A stretch of DNA of 64,000 nt, taken from Anniella stebbinsi. Taxonomy: Eukaryota > Chordata > Lepidosauria > Squamata > Anniellidae. The stretch lies in NCBI GenBank assembly GCA_029215795.1, contig JARDYH010000003.1, positions 170,450,382 through 170,514,381 on the forward strand, written 5' to 3'. Shown one piece after another: positions 12,365 through 24,200 of the stretch. Each line of letters opens with the position of its first letter. The stretch's first letter is position 1. The position numbers and the translations under genes were made by a program. A model generated the notes under the pieces. It was not told the origin of the DNA. It saw only the letters and a list, made by a program, of their open reading frames with translations, and made no database searches.

Positions 12365-12634
12365 TGTCATCAGTGACATAATCCCTCTGGGCCAAAGGAC
12401 AAGGCTATCAATGGCTACTTGTCCTGATGGCTATGTGCAACTTCCAGTATCAGAGGCAGTAAGCTTATATACACCAGTTGTTGGGGAACATGGGTAGGAG
12501 GGTGCTGTTGTACCCGTGTTCTGCTTGTGGAGTTCCTGGTCAACAGCTGGTTGGCCACTGTATGAACAGAGTGTTGGACTAGATGGACCCTTGGTCTGAT
12601 CCAGAATGGCTCTTCTTACGTTCTATGTTCTTAA
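12365..12634 (+). mobile_element. CR1 LINE 3'-end copy
   Basis: Includes 'ggctatgtgcaacttccagt', 'gggtgctgttgta', 'ggtcaacagctggttggcca' and 'tggatggaccc'-type sequence, and ends 'ttctatgttctt'. This is the sense strand of a CR1 3' UTR; a second copy lies in reverse orientation at 62027-62490. Confidence 0.8.
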
Positions 12635-13148
12635 GGGTTAGGTTAAAATGTTTCTTCCTGATTAAATTTTGGGTTTACCTTTTTTAAAAAAAGTTGATAG
12701 TCAGTATACAGCTGTGCTAAAACCTCTGTCCCTTCTTGAGCCTCTAGAAGTTACATTTTTAGAAGGGAGATAAATCTTGACTCTAACACACAAAATGCAT
12801 GTAAGTGCGTGCAAATGGACAGAAAGCGACAGTGTACTGATTCCCTGATCTGAAGGTCTTCTGCTCCTTTCTCCTTATGTAACTTCCCATGCAAAGAGTC
12901 ATTAGGCCAGTTCCCACAATCAAAATAAGCCATGTTGTTATAGGGTTATTGGAGGGCTGTTTTCCCCTCCAACAAGCCATGCTGTCTGGGTTCAGATGAC
13001 ATGACAAAACGTGGGCAGGCAGTGGTTATGGAAATCATGCCTGAGTTGCAGCTCTTTTCTAATAGTACATAAAACCACTTCTTGGGCTGCATTTTAATTG
13101 CCTGCTGTGTTTTAAATTTGTTCTCACTCACATTTTATTTATATTTAC

Positions 13149-13364
13149 CCTGTTCAGACGACACGCTAAACCACGGTGGTTAAGCATTTTGAACTAAATG
13201 TTATGGCTCAGTGTGTCGTGTGAACCGTGACTTAGCATGTTATGTGAATCATTCCTAACCATGGTGGCTACATAACCATGGTTTAAACATGCTCAGTACC
13301 CATTTGCTACAAAAGGGTTAGTGGCCTAACTATCTATGGCTTAGTGTGTCATCTGAACAGGCGC
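13149..13364. mobile_element. MITE with ~25-bp inverted ends
   Basis: The left end 'cctgttcagacgacacgcta' and the reverse complement of the right end 'tagtgtgtcatctgaacagg' match with few differences. The interior holds subrepeats of 'ccatggt' and no ORF. Related ends occur at 40662-40843. Confidence 0.65.
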
Positions 13365-13579
13365 ATTTTTTTACACTGTTGTTTTAGGTTTAAGCCACTT
13401 TGAGAGACAAGGTCGAAGAATGGCTTATCAATTATTTTAATAAAATAAAAATAAGTAGAGAAATAAACAAACATGATGTTTGTTGATTGCATGATACATT
13501 GTTTTTGAAATGTAGGCTGCAAAGAATTTGCTTAGACAGAGTGACACTTCTCAGAAAATAACAAGCAGGTAGGAATCTG

Positions 13580-14165
13580 GTTTGGCCAATGTCAAGATAG
13601 TTGTTCATCCTGTTCCTGTTTCCACACAATGGCTCCCCAAAGTATCCTGGATCCAGCACAAGCCCCTTATCTTTTCCTTCAAAGCATTATATGGCCTTGC
13701 TCCTTGGTCTCGGCTCTTATATCTTGATATGTCCTTGTCCATAAGCTTCGCTCCTTCACTTCCACCACCCTCCACCATTCGAAGGTCTTGTGCTCCTTTC
13801 TCCTCTGCTGCCTCTTATGCTCCCAACTTCTTCTTGCATGATACCATTCAAATCCCTCCTCAAAACCCACAATTTCTGTGAAACTTTTGGCACAACTTCC
13901 TAGTTCCCAAAATGGTTGGCTGGGAGATGTAAGTCAACACATCTGGAGGACACAACGTTGGAGGAGGCTGCCCTAGGGTAACTCAGCCTTTAACTACAAC
14001 TAAATATGTGCAACTGAAACCCTCATATATTGCTTTCCTGTCTACCCCTCTCCCTCTCCCGATGTTGTTTCCCCTTTGTTTACTTTTAGATTGTAAGGTC
14101 TTCAGGGCAGAGACTTGTCCTCTTGTATTCTGTAAATCATCAAGCACATTCGTCATAATAATTTA
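13580..14165 (+). pseudogene. LINE (L2/CR1-like) ORF2 C-terminus and 3' UTR relic
   Basis: A frame from 13582 keeps the typical reverse-transcriptase C-tail pattern: 'WLPKVSWIQHKPLIFSFKAL' followed by 'YGLAPWSRLLYL'. It ends near 13881. Downstream, 'ttagattgtaaggtcttcag' followed by 'ggcagagactt' is a common vertebrate LINE 3' UTR motif. The upstream reverse-transcriptase core is missing. Confidence 0.5.
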
Positions 14166-15040
14166 ATGGAAAGGGTCCCCTCCACAGAAAGTGTCTGCGC
14201 TTGGTTTTCAGGAATCCCTTCTCCCCACACTGCAGCTTACCCCATTCAGTAGGGTCCCCAAACCCTCTTTGTTACATTTTGGGGGGACTGGACAGGCTGC
14301 GATAGGGATGAGGGAGCAGGGACATCTGCTTCAGCCAGCCCAGTTGCACATACCTAAATCTTAATACAGCTCAGAGTTAGACATGCTTATGCCAATTGCA
14401 ATCAATGGGCTTAAACATGTAGAATGATGATGATGATGATGGTAATAATAATAATTTGAATAAAGGCTACTCTCCAGTTTTATACTCACTTTGATACATC
14501 TATACCCCTTTCTTAAGCATCTCTCATCTCAGACTGAGAGACATTTCTAATTAAAGAATCCTTAATTATTGACCTACTCTGAGCATTGCCAAAGAACAAA
14601 ACACAAAACACTGAACTCTATATCCAGTACCAAATGTTATGCAGCCCCCTGCCTGCAAACTCAGTGTTTACCTCTTGAGCTTTGTAATTCTTTGCAGAGG
14701 AAATATGGAGGTATATTATTTAACTAAAATGACATTCCACCCCTGCCCCACTTCCACACCCTTCCTTGAGTTGTGCTTCCAGGTTCCTTTACAGCCTAAA
14801 GTTTACAGGGACAGTTTCCTTTGGAAAATGGAGCTTTGGTGACTTCTGGGTTCCTTTTGGAAACCTCTGTTCTTTATATTCTGGATGAAAAAGCATTATA
14901 GGGGTAAGGAAGCAAGAATACAGGCAGTACCAAATTCACAGCAACAGCTGCACCCTAGAAACCAGCTCCCCTGCCAAATCCTTCTTGCAACTATTTGAGC
15001 CAATTCCAAACTCACCCTGTGGTACGCACATGTAGTCTGT
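14166..15040. other. intergenic, no gene seen
   Basis: Contains a short (ATG)n/(AAT)n simple repeat at about 14426-14455. No gene was recognised. Confidence 0.5.
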
Positions 15041-15180
15041 AGAGCAGCTTTCCCCAACCTGATGCCCTTGAGATGTGTTGGACATCTGCAGTGTTCACCA
15101 GTGTCTATTCTGGCTGGGGATGATGGAGTTGTAGTCAAGCATACCTGGAGAGCATGGTTGGAGAGGGCTGCTGTAGAGAA
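15041..15180. mobile_element. palindromic MITE ('cagctttccccaacct' family)
   Basis: The left end 'gcagctttccccaacctgat' pairs with the right end 'ggttggagagggctgctg'. The internal 'ctggggatgatggagttgta' is typical of a high-copy squamate hAT-like MITE. Other copies lie at 16411, 17868, 21940 and 62600. Confidence 0.7.
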
Positions 15181-16410
15181 TGCTCATTTTAGTTCCCACC
15201 AGGACAGGCAGGTGTAAATTGAACTATATTCCAAGATAGCTGAGCGCTGAAATGGGCTGAGTTGATCAGCTTCACTTTTTGTGCATTAATTAGGACCAAT
15301 TGTCCATGATCAAGTCATATCAAGCCTATAGAAAGAACAGCTCTCCATAATGGGGCAGCATGGATGTTCCAGTATTATGCATCTGGAAAGGGTTGAAATC
15401 ACTTGATGTCTTCCATTTGTTCTATAGAAATAGCTCACTCTTAACCGTGAATACAAGAGAGGGGTGAAGATAATGTGCAGCATTTCAAGATAAAGCATAC
15501 AGGTAAAAGACTGACTACCTGGTTTGTAATAAGTGGTTTTCTATTTAATGTGCTGGCATTGTTCCAAGGACATCTTTTCAAAGATGAAGCAGGGGCTGAT
15601 GAAGTTTTGAAGAACTTGGGCTGCATGTTTTCAATAACACATTTAATTAACAAGCCTGAACACAGTGAGGCACTTGAAATCACATTAAAACAATAGTTGC
15701 ATATTAAGTAAGCTTGTGAATATGATGGTGGAGGGAACAGCTTGAAAATATCATCAAATTGCTGTGCAATTAAAAATAAGTTTTTCATTTTCATTCAAGG
15801 TTTTCTTTTTCTCCCCCATGAATCCTAACCTTTGAAAGTACTTTCCACGACAAGATAGAGAAGAATTCATGAGCGAGTGACAAAAACTCACAATGCCTCC
15901 TTAACAAAGTGTGAAAAAAAGTTTTGACCTCTGTTCTGAAGTAGAGCACTTAACAGTATTCCCCCCCTTTTTTTCTTTTTTAACTTGGAGAAACTCTACT
16001 GCTGTAATTATCCTGGTTGATGCGATTTGAATTTTGTCAAAATACTTTTAGAAAAACAAAGAGACCAAATGTGTGAAACAATATGCCTGATGAGAGAACT
16101 CAGGAAACATCCACGAAACCCCAACAGCAACCCTACCATAAACTCCTTTAGAGCTTAATTTGGGAGATAGTGTGCACTTTCATCTGATGTATGGAGAAAT
16201 GGTGCCAGTGACTACAGTGTTGGTCTCTCTTGGATTTGGGCAAGGCTGGCACCAGCATCCAGCATTTGTGGCCAGCTGCTCTGGCAAAGGCTCCTGGATA
16301 CTGACATCTGCTCTGGTCCACTGTCTTGTTCATACTTCAGGGCTCCAACTTACTAAGAGCAGCAGTGGCTAGCAGGGAAAGTGCTACTTTCAATGGCCAA
16401 CAATACTTTG
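15181..16410. other. intergenic, no gene seen
   Basis: AT-rich. The longest frame (117 codons, minus strand near 15441-15794) has no domain. Confidence 0.5.
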
Positions 16411-16706
16411 GAGCAGCCTTTTCCAACCTGGGCCAGATCTACACCTGGTGTCAAATCATTAAAAATGTGGACTAAAAATCAGGGAATAACACTATGGAAG
16501 TGGTATATGGAATGTGGATTGCGTCCCAACAGTTATCAGTGCACTTCAATATCGCTATAAAGCAGTACTGTAGATCTAACCCTAATCTCTCCCCACCCCT
16601 GATGTCATGCACTTCAATTCCCATCAGCTCCAGCCAGCACAGCCAATGTTCAGGAACACTGGGAGCTCAAAATGTTTGGAGGGCAGCAGGTTGGGGAAAG
16701 CTGCTC
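16411..16706. mobile_element. nested MITEs: outer 16411-16706, inner 16432-16583
   Basis: The outer element begins 'gagcagccttttccaacctg' and ends 'gcaggttggggaaagctgct'. It is interrupted by an inner element with ends 'ggccagatctacacctggtg' and the inverse of 'gcagtactgtagatctaacc'. The inner ends match the 'agatctacac' family also present at 17680, 21641 and 62068. The nesting shows the inner family was active later. Confidence 0.6.
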
Positions 16707-17679
16707 TGGACAGCATTTTATTGTGGAGTAGTTGTAATTACTATGGGAAGGATCCAACCACTACTGATGTTGCGCTAGTGGAAAGCAATGCTTGTGCGAC
16801 GTCAATAGCGCTTGCTAGCATTATGAGTTTTTCTTCAGATCATGGTGCTGTTGCTACGGCTGCTACCAGTAAGTTCACTGGGGAGGCACTGATATCAGAG
16901 AGAGCTCAGCAGAGAGGACCTTACTAAAGGCCCCCTCACATCTGAAGCTGGTCCAATTCCTCTTTGGAACTTGCATGGTAGCCAGAGACATGTTGCTACC
17001 CTAGTTTATCCAACAGTGAAATGGAAATAACAAAACAAACAACCAGCCCACTTTTCAAGGGTGTTGTGAAGATGGAATAGCTGTATGCAGGATTGCAGCC
17101 ATCATTGCCAGCGGAATAGTTATTAAGTTACATGTTTTGTTTCAGTTCCTTTTCATTTCTATTTAAAATGTTCACATCCTAATTCCACAAGGCACATTAC
17201 ATTGACAGACAGAACGGGAAAGATTTATATGGCAAAACAAACATTCTAGAATGCCCCCAGAATACTTTGGACAACAAACATATAGGAGGAATGGACATTA
17301 ACAATTCCTAATATTTTCACATCCAGTTAGGTGCTGTGTAGCATGGCACAGTTAGTCCATTTGTACTCTTGTTGGTTTGTTTTAAATAAGCAGGCAAATC
17401 TTGAATCTTGTTAGAGCTAGTGTACCATTTCATTTTATTAGATCTTTTGCAGTGGTAAACATCCAAGACATTGTAGTGCTTAAGGCAGAAAATCTAAACG
17501 GCACACCCTGGGGGGTAAACCCCTCCCCCCATAAACAAAATAATTGATCATTTGCTGCCCTTCAATGGTTCCTCAAGATTTGGCTCCTGTAGTGGGTTGC
17601 CTCACCCAAGCTCATGTTAGATCTCATGGCTGAACTCGCTGTAGTGGTAGTATTATGTAAAGTCTCAATTTGGTTACAT
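16707..17679. other. intergenic, no gene seen
   Basis: No coding or repeat signal that I can support. Confidence 0.45.
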
Positions 17680-17818
17680 TTTTGGATACTGGCAAGATCT
17701 ACATGACTACTTTAAAATGGTTTATAACAGTAGTGACAACTGTTGGGGCCCAGGACACTTTTCAACCTATTTTCAAAGTGTCATATCCTGCTCGGTGTAG
17801 ATCTGGCCATTGTTAAAG
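17680..17818. mobile_element. MITE, 'agatctacac' family
   Basis: Opens with 'ggcaagatctacatgactac' and closes with 'ctcggtgtagatctggcc', which are inverted repeats. The internal 'acaactgttggggccca' is shared with the copy at 62068-62200. Confidence 0.6.
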
Positions 17819-17867
17819 GTGGGCAAAGAATATAATGGAATCATGAACTGAACAAAAACACAATGAC

Positions 17868-18015
17868 TACAGTAGCTTTCCCTAAGCTGATGTTCCCCAG
17901 ATGTGTTGGACTATAACCCTCCATCATTCCCAGTCAGCATTGCCATTGGTGGCAGGGATGATGGGATTTATAGTCATCACAGCTAGAAGGCACCAGGTTG
18001 GGGGGGGGGGGAAGG
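17868..18015. mobile_element. palindromic MITE, same family as 15041
   Basis: 'gtagctttccctaagctgat' faces 'caccaggttgggggggg...aaggct', with 'gatgtgttggactataa' and its inverse inside. A G10 run lies in the right arm. Confidence 0.7.
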
Positions 18016-19387
18016 CTGGACTTTGCTGATTTCCACCCATGATCCCAGATCAGAGATTTAGTTGTACTGAGAAGAACAGGAATTCAGGTATGTATATGCA
18101 GTACATTTGTTCTTCCCCTTCTGTTAGTAGGATATATTAAATTATTTGAATTAAATATAGAAACTATCAAGTAAGGCTCAAGTATTTACTTCAATGATGC
18201 ATCTTGAAACAAGACACTGTAATTTTCTGTTGTCTGGCATGTTTTTATTATCTTCATAAGGTTTAGACATTTGGACATCAACAGGCATAGACGTTTTTCT
18301 TTTATAAAATGTGTGTCATTTTTGTCCCTTTTCCACATTTGATTCTACACTGTATAATTGGTTGTTTTGTTTTTGCCTCTGTCTATCATTATAAAGGTAG
18401 GTGTTCTGAATGACATTGCAATGTATTCTATTCTTTTAACTATTTGTATTGTATTTTATTCTTTTAATTGTTCATAATCTATCCAGAGAATGCTCAAAAA
18501 TATAATAAATAAATTTTGTGGCAATGTTAGACAATATTAATGTTTAGTTGTTTTTTTCTATATGAATATCACATTTGTTTATAATATCTATTGTATTACT
18601 TTCTATTATAATAACTATATGGAAAAATAAGCTAGTGTAATCTCACAGAAGAGGGAAATATATTTATTAATTTCCAAAGAACTAATATATGCCACATTAA
18701 TCCCTTATTTTCCCCTGTTACTAATCTTGCCACATGATAGTCTTCACTTGTCATCCAGTAACATTTAACTAGCCCCATATCATTTATTCTTGAGGTCAAT
18801 CAGCCAATGTGGTATGGAAAAGTTGATTTGTTAATTAACGTAATCATCTCTTCTAATAAAAGCAGGAGAAGACTGGCAGAGGAAGCTTGTTATCAATCCG
18901 TGGGCACTGGTAGACAGTAATTATAGGTAATGATGCTTTTGTCTCGTGGCCTTCTGAAGATCATCTTCAACCTCTCCTTGCAGGCAGAGCAAACGGACTG
19001 CCGTGGTGAATTCTTTTCTCTGACCTTTCTTTCCCCTCTCTCCAAGGAGAGAAATTATAGCTTGTTAGGTGGAAGCATCTCATTTGAAGCTTCAATTTTC
19101 TTGAGTGTTCTCCTCATATTGGGAGTACCAGGTGTGTTGTAGCGGCTGCAAAAGCTACTATTGCCTTCAGTTTTGTGGCCAAACTTATATGACATGCTAC
19201 AAGACTTCCATTTTTTTTTTGCTTAAGAGGCCACCATGGTTGGAATGATGGGAAATGCATCATTGTTGCACAAAGGTCTCCTTACATTTTGACGCTAATC
19301 AAGGAATTAAAGTTATGTGTGTGTGGAAATCAGCTGCCTGTATTTGTCATGAAACAGCTCAGAATAAGTACTTTACTTTTTCTTATA
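18016..19387. other. intergenic, no gene seen
   Basis: The stretch around 18400-18520 resembles the AT-rich 3' UTR of an L2-like LINE ending in 'aataaataaa'. Otherwise there is nothing I can support. Confidence 0.4.
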
Positions 19388-19448
19388 GCTGAATTATTAC
19401 ATTTTATCCCATTTTCTCTCCAAGTCACTCAGGGCATTGTTCATGGTT

Positions 19449-19449
19449 T

Positions 19450-19488
<39 letters not shown>

Positions 19489-19503
19489 CTCCCCCCCCCC
19501 CCC
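19449..19503. repeat. (CTTT)n followed by a C run
   Basis: About ten CTTT units run into a C13-type tract at the 3' end of the L1. The tract probably grew from the L1 tail and target-site sequence. Confidence 0.85.
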
Positions 19504-20602
19504 GACTTTTTAGGTTTTTATTTATAAAACACACACAAAACAACAAAACATCAACAACATACTAAAAGAGGACCGTATACAAAGTTAAGGTGGTTCCAGG
19601 ATTTCCCCCCTGCAAAGATATATAACTGTCTTTGTTCTTGTCACTAAACCAACCACCAGTTCCCCCCTCCTTTATCTTAACCCTTCTCAGTCGTTGAATC
19701 CGCAGATAAACAGTTAATTTTTTTCTTGTCCAGATAGTCTATGAGAGGTCCTAAAACCAGATGTTGACTTTTCCCTTATAATTGACGTAAGTTTCGCCAT
19801 CTCAGCCAGCTCCATAACTTTCAAAATCCATTCATCCATTGTGGGTAGCACTGAACGTTTCCATTTTTGTGCATATAGCAATCTCGCTGCTGTCGTCATA
19901 TATAAAAATAAAGTCCCACAATTCCTTTTCATCTGACTGTCCATTAGTCCCAAAAGAAAATATTCTGGCTTCAATTGTATATCAATCTTTAAGACTTTTT
20001 GCATTAAGGAATGAATTTGTATCCAAAATGCTTTTGCTTTCTTACAAGTCCACCATAGATGATAAAAAGTTCCTTCTTGTTCTTCACATTTCCAACACAT
20101 TCCATAAGCTCCCTTATACATTTTAGCTAATTTCGAAGGGGACATATACCATCTATACATCATCTTATAAAAATTCTCTTTAAGTCTGACACTTAAGTAA
20201 ACTTTAGATCTTTTGACCACATATTTTCCCATTGTTCCATATCCAAAGTTTTGTGCCCATTTTGTCATACATTCTTTCACTTGTTCTTCCTCCGTTTCAA
20301 ATGTCAACAGTAACTCATAGACTTTTGAGATAACATGTTCATCATTTGTACAGAGCGCCCTTGCATATTCAGACTTTGTTTGCTCAAATCCACATGTTTT
20401 TTCCATCTAATTTTAACCTTTCCACAATTTGCAAGTATGTAAATCATTGACACATATGCCCTTCTTAAATTAACCCCTCCCTTGATTTTAACTTATATTT
20501 ACCTTGTACCTTTTCTAATACATCATTATATGGCAACCAATTATACGAACTTGACAATTCTCTTCTATGATAGGCTTCCTGTGCTGATAACCACATCGGT
20601 AT
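19456..20602 (-). pseudogene. L1 ORF2 C-terminus and 3' UTR (uninverted 3' part)
   Basis: On the minus strand an open frame of 230 codons (20406-19714) carries the L1 ORF2 C-terminal zinc-knuckle-like segment 'CWKCEEQEGTFYHLWWTCKK'. Upstream (about 20593-20465) lies the preceding 'MWLSAQEAYHRRE' block, separated by frame damage. The 3' UTR runs to about 19500 with 'ataaataaa' near its end, followed by a G-run and GAAA repeats on the element strand. The protein would be part of the L1 reverse transcriptase; this copy cannot make an active one. Confidence 0.8.
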
Positions 20603-21504
20603 TTTCTGGCAAATCAAGTGAAATACAACGAGGGGTAAGACAAGGTTGCCCATTGTCGTCATTGTTGTTTATTTTGGTGTTGGAAGTACTCAACAGAGAT
20701 ATTAGGAAAGATGAAAAAATTGGAGTGGTGAATATAAAAAAACAATCGTACAAACTAAGAGCCTTTGCGGATGACCTGGTGTTTACCTTAGAAGAGCCAC
20801 TAAAAGGAATTGAAACCTTGATGTCTAAACTGAAAGAATTTGGGGGCAGTAGCTGTATTTAAGGCTAACAAACAGAAGACTAAGATATTGACTAAGAATA
20901 TGGGACCCCAAGAACAAACAAAGTTGATAGAAAAAAAACAGGTTTTAAGATTGAAACGAAGGTGAAGTATTTGGGAATCACCTTGACAGATAAGAACTGT
21001 ATGTTGTTCAATAACAATTATGTTAAAGTATGGAATGAAATAAAAAAAGACCTATCAAGGTGGGATAAAGTTCAATTGTCATTTCTGGTAGAATTGCGAC
21101 AATTAAGATGAATGTGCTACCAAGAATGTTGTTTTTATTTCAGACAATACCTATTGTATCATTGGAATTAGCATTCAAGCAGTGGCAGAGAGATATATCA
21201 AAATTTATATGGCAAGCAAAAAACCCCAAGGGTTAAACAAAAAAGATTACAGGATGCGAAAGAAAGGGGAGGTTTGGGGCTCCCAAATTTGAAGTTGTAT
21301 TTCTCTGCCTGCTGTTTGGTATGTATGAAGGAATGGTTGTCATTAAAAAACAGAAGGCTTCTGGACTTGGAAGGTCATGAATTACGATTTGGGTGGCATG
21401 GTTACTTGTGGTATGACAGAGCCAAGGTTAATGTAGAATTCAATGACCATTATGTGCGACAGGCGATATTGAGAATATGGAATAAATATAAACCCAGGCT
21501 TTGC
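20603..21504 (+). pseudogene. L1 ORF2 reverse-transcriptase core (inverted 5' part)
   Basis: On the plus strand the frame runs 'EIQRGVRQGCPLSSLLFILV' and then 'AFADDLV', which holds the FADD catalytic box, here in a typical L1 context. It continues through 'KYLGITLTDKN', 'MNVLPRMLFLFQTIP' and 'WHGYLWYDRAK' to 'NKYKPRLC'. It is interrupted by frameshifts near 20865 and 21100-21240. The last residues here abut, in ORF2 order, the block that starts the minus-strand part. The two halves are therefore one L1 with a 5' inversion. Confidence 0.85.
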
Positions 21505-21640
21505 TGGTTCTCTTTCCTTTTATCATCATAGCCTTCCTGTGAGGTAGAATAGGCTGGGAGGAATAGATTGGCTCAAAGTCACCCAGTGATTGTCATGGCT
21601 GAGTGGGAGTTTGAAACCACGCCTCCCAAGTCCTAGGCTA

Positions 21641-21870
21641 GATCTACACTACTGCTTTATATGGTATTGAAATGCACTGACCACTGTTGGGGCACATTAC
21701 ACATTCCATTTAACAGTTCCACGGTGTTCGTTCCTGTTTTTTATTTCACAGTATCCAAAACACCACAACAAATGTCATTTCGTGTCCTTCGAGGTATAAA
21801 TGCGCAAGAGGGATATAAGCACCACTATGATGGGATCGAAATGTTTTAACACAAGATGTAGATCTGGCCC
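21641..21870. mobile_element. MITE, 'agatctacac' family (longer variant)
   Basis: Begins 'ctagatctacactactgctt' (about 21639) and ends 'gatgtagatctggcc' (about 21856-21870), with 'ccactgttggggc' inside as in the copies at 17680 and 62068. The middle 90 bp differs. Confidence 0.5.
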
Positions 21871-21939
21871 TAACAAGTCTAACAATCAAGCCTAACCTTC
21901 CCCAAGAGCTTGTGTTGCCTAGTGGGTAGAACAGCCTGC

Positions 21940-22035
21940 CGGGACATGGTGCCTTCCAGATGTCTTGGACTTCAACTCCTATTAGCACCAATCAGCATGG
22001 CCAATGGTGAAGAATGATGCTGGGAATTATAGTCC
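21940..22035. mobile_element. MITE fragment, same family as 15041
   Basis: 'ggtgccttccagatgtcttg' faces 'tgctgggaattatagtccaa', a truncated copy of the palindromic family. Confidence 0.55.
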
Positions 22036-22278
22036 AAAGCAGGCTAAAACTTTTCTGTTTCGGCAGGCCTTTGGGGAGTAGTCTGGACCTCTGCTGATGT
22101 GTTGTTTATATATTGATTTCTTAAAATTATTCATATTTTAAATGTTTTTAAATGTTTAAAATATTTTAATATTGTACCATGTTTGATTTTTTTTATATAT
22201 ATCTGTCTGTTTTAACTGTACATGTTTTAATTTCTAAAGCTGCCTTGAGTCCCAGTATTGGGAAAAGGGCAGGATAAT

Positions 22279-22317
<39 letters not shown>
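22036..22317 (+). mobile_element. L2-like LINE 3' end with (AAT)n tail
   Basis: Opens with the decayed end of an ORF2 ('cggcaggcctttgggga'). It continues as AT-rich 3' UTR, then 'agctgccttgagtcccagta' and 'agggcaggat', and finishes in (AAT)n at 22281-22316. This is the usual 3' layout of squamate L2-like elements. Confidence 0.65.
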
Positions 22318-23727
22318 CACCAGGTCTCCAGGTCAGGAAATGCCATTTCCTGCTTTCAGTGTCTGTTTCTCTATGACCTTAAAAAATAATCAGATCCAGA
22401 GCAGAGTGGGGTGGAGGGAGGGCAATTTTGCTATAATTCAGGGACCAAGTAAAACCTTTTTTTATTGTCTCAGGACTTTGAGCTTTGTGTGTTTTTATGT
22501 ATGAAGTATTTTAATGGTCCTTGGCCTGCTGTTTTTAAAAATGTTTGTAGGGTTTAAGTGTCATTAACATTTAACTGATTTTGCTCTTTTAATCATTTAA
22601 GCCCTCCTTGAGATCTTCTGAAGATCTTCTAAACCACGCAGAAGGAACTTCCAGTGCGTGGGCTGGATGCAGCTCATAGGACTTTCCTGTCTGACTAATC
22701 AGCTTCCTGCCAGGCCCACCTCACCCCACCCTTGCTATTTTCCTCCTTCCCCCTATTGTTAGAATACACTTGAGCAGAAGAAAAATGAGGTGGGGGGAAG
22801 GGCTGTGGAGACCCCTCTTCCCTGCTGCTCAGTGGTTTTCTACCTCTCAGCTGAGCAGTATGCAGGTGGCGGGGATCACAGGATAAGGTTCAAACTTCAC
22901 ATGCTCATGATCTCCACCGCACCCAAGCTGCTCAGCTGATGGAATGGGGTGTGTGCCTACCTACATGTCAGTATATTCCTGCTTGTGTGTGTGTCTGTGT
23001 GCAAATTCTCACCCACTTTTGCCACATGAATGTGGCCCCCTAGAACTTGCCCAGGGGTGAATACAGTGCTCAAAAATGTTCTCCACTCCTGTTCTTTCTT
23101 TGTTTCTTTATACATACATGAATTTATATATATCTTGAGTAATGAATACACATGAAATGGATATATATGAAAATACAGTTTTCTAGCAATCATACATATC
23201 CTTCAACAATGATGAACGTTTTCAACGTTCCTGTTCTAAATAAAAGTGCAAAGAAACAAAGTGGCCAGCCTGATGGGAGAAACAGTCCACATTTTTGTTT
23301 ACTGGAGTGACGTTTCTAGGGATGCCAATTTGTGGCTTGGGAGGCCTGCCTCGGGATCCAAGCAGTGTTTCAGATGGTGCTCAGGGTACATACAGTATAG
23401 CTATGCACAGTGTAAGAATTAATGCTTTGCCAAAAATTTCATCCACATTATTTTTGACACATTATTCTCACTCATTTGGATAGAAAAGAAATTGCTTTCA
23501 AAAAGAAATTCAAAGGAGAAGAAATTTCAGAGAAATACTTATGGGTTGGGGTTCAGGGTTTGTGATTACCTCACTTAGGAGGTGGCTAAGGAGTGTGTTC
23601 GAGTATCCTGTCTTCATTGTATAATCACTTCTCTGCACCCGCAGTAGAGACAAGACGTATCGACAACCACCCCTCAGAAATGGAAGACTTGGTAGACCCT
23701 GGAGAAGGTGCTGAACCCTAAAGAATT
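22318..23727. other. intergenic, no gene seen
   Basis: An AT-rich stretch at 22440-22640 resembles another LINE 3' UTR. A (GT)n run lies at 22984-23002. No coding signal. Confidence 0.45.
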
Positions 23728-24193
23728 ACTGCTAGAGCTGAGCCAAAATGTCTCAGGAAACATTTTTCTTAGAATGGTCCTGAGAGCTTTCTTTTCTTAC
23801 TCCTCTATAAATAAAAGGGCATTTTGCAAAATTTGCCCAAATTTTCTACCCCAGTTTTGGTGGGGGTTGCCTCCCCCCTCTCCATATTGCCCCAGGATGA
23901 TGCCAAGGTGTGGAGTATTGTGTGAATGCAAAATGGAAAGCAAGGCCGCCAACGCAACTGCTTCTGTTGCCACTTGAAGTGGCAGTGCAAAAAAACCCCC
24001 AAAACACCCCAAAACCCTTAGGAAAAAAGAAAGTAGCTGTGCCACAACCCTTGCCAGTGGTGAGCCCTGGCTGTGAGAAACTATTGGAGATTTTCTCCTC
24101 CCGCTGGAGAAATTTGGTGAAATTGTTCCTCCAATTTCTCTGACCACAAACAGGGTGGAGAATTTCGAGAGGCAATTTGTGCACAGCTCTAGT
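23728..24193. mobile_element. non-autonomous hAT-like element
   Basis: The left end 'actgctagagctgagcca' and the reverse complement of the right end 'gtgcacagctctagt' are inverted repeats around 'ctagagctg.gc'. The flanks carry 'aagaatt' on both sides (23721-23727 and 24194-24200), close to the 8-bp duplication of hAT elements. The long minus-strand frames inside have no domain. Confidence 0.55.
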
Positions 24194-24200
24194 AAGAATT

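Larger units (their letters stand above)
19444..21517. repeat. L1 target-site duplication (19444-19456 and 21505-21517)
   Basis: Left 'tggttttctttct' and right 'tggttctctttcc' differ at two positions over 13 bp. They flank the inverted L1, and the left copy runs into an expanded CTTT microsatellite. Confidence 0.65.
19388..21640 (-). mobile_element. Sauria-type SINE (minus strand) split by an L1
   Basis: The left piece (19388-19455, 'ttattacattttatcccatt', 'ctccaag') and the right piece (21505-21640, 'cctgtgaggtagaataggct', 'tcacccagtga') together read as the reverse complement of a diverged Sauria SINE. The A-box end is poorly preserved. The 2-kb L1 at 19456-21504 separates the halves, so the SINE is older than the L1. 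Confidence 0.6.
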
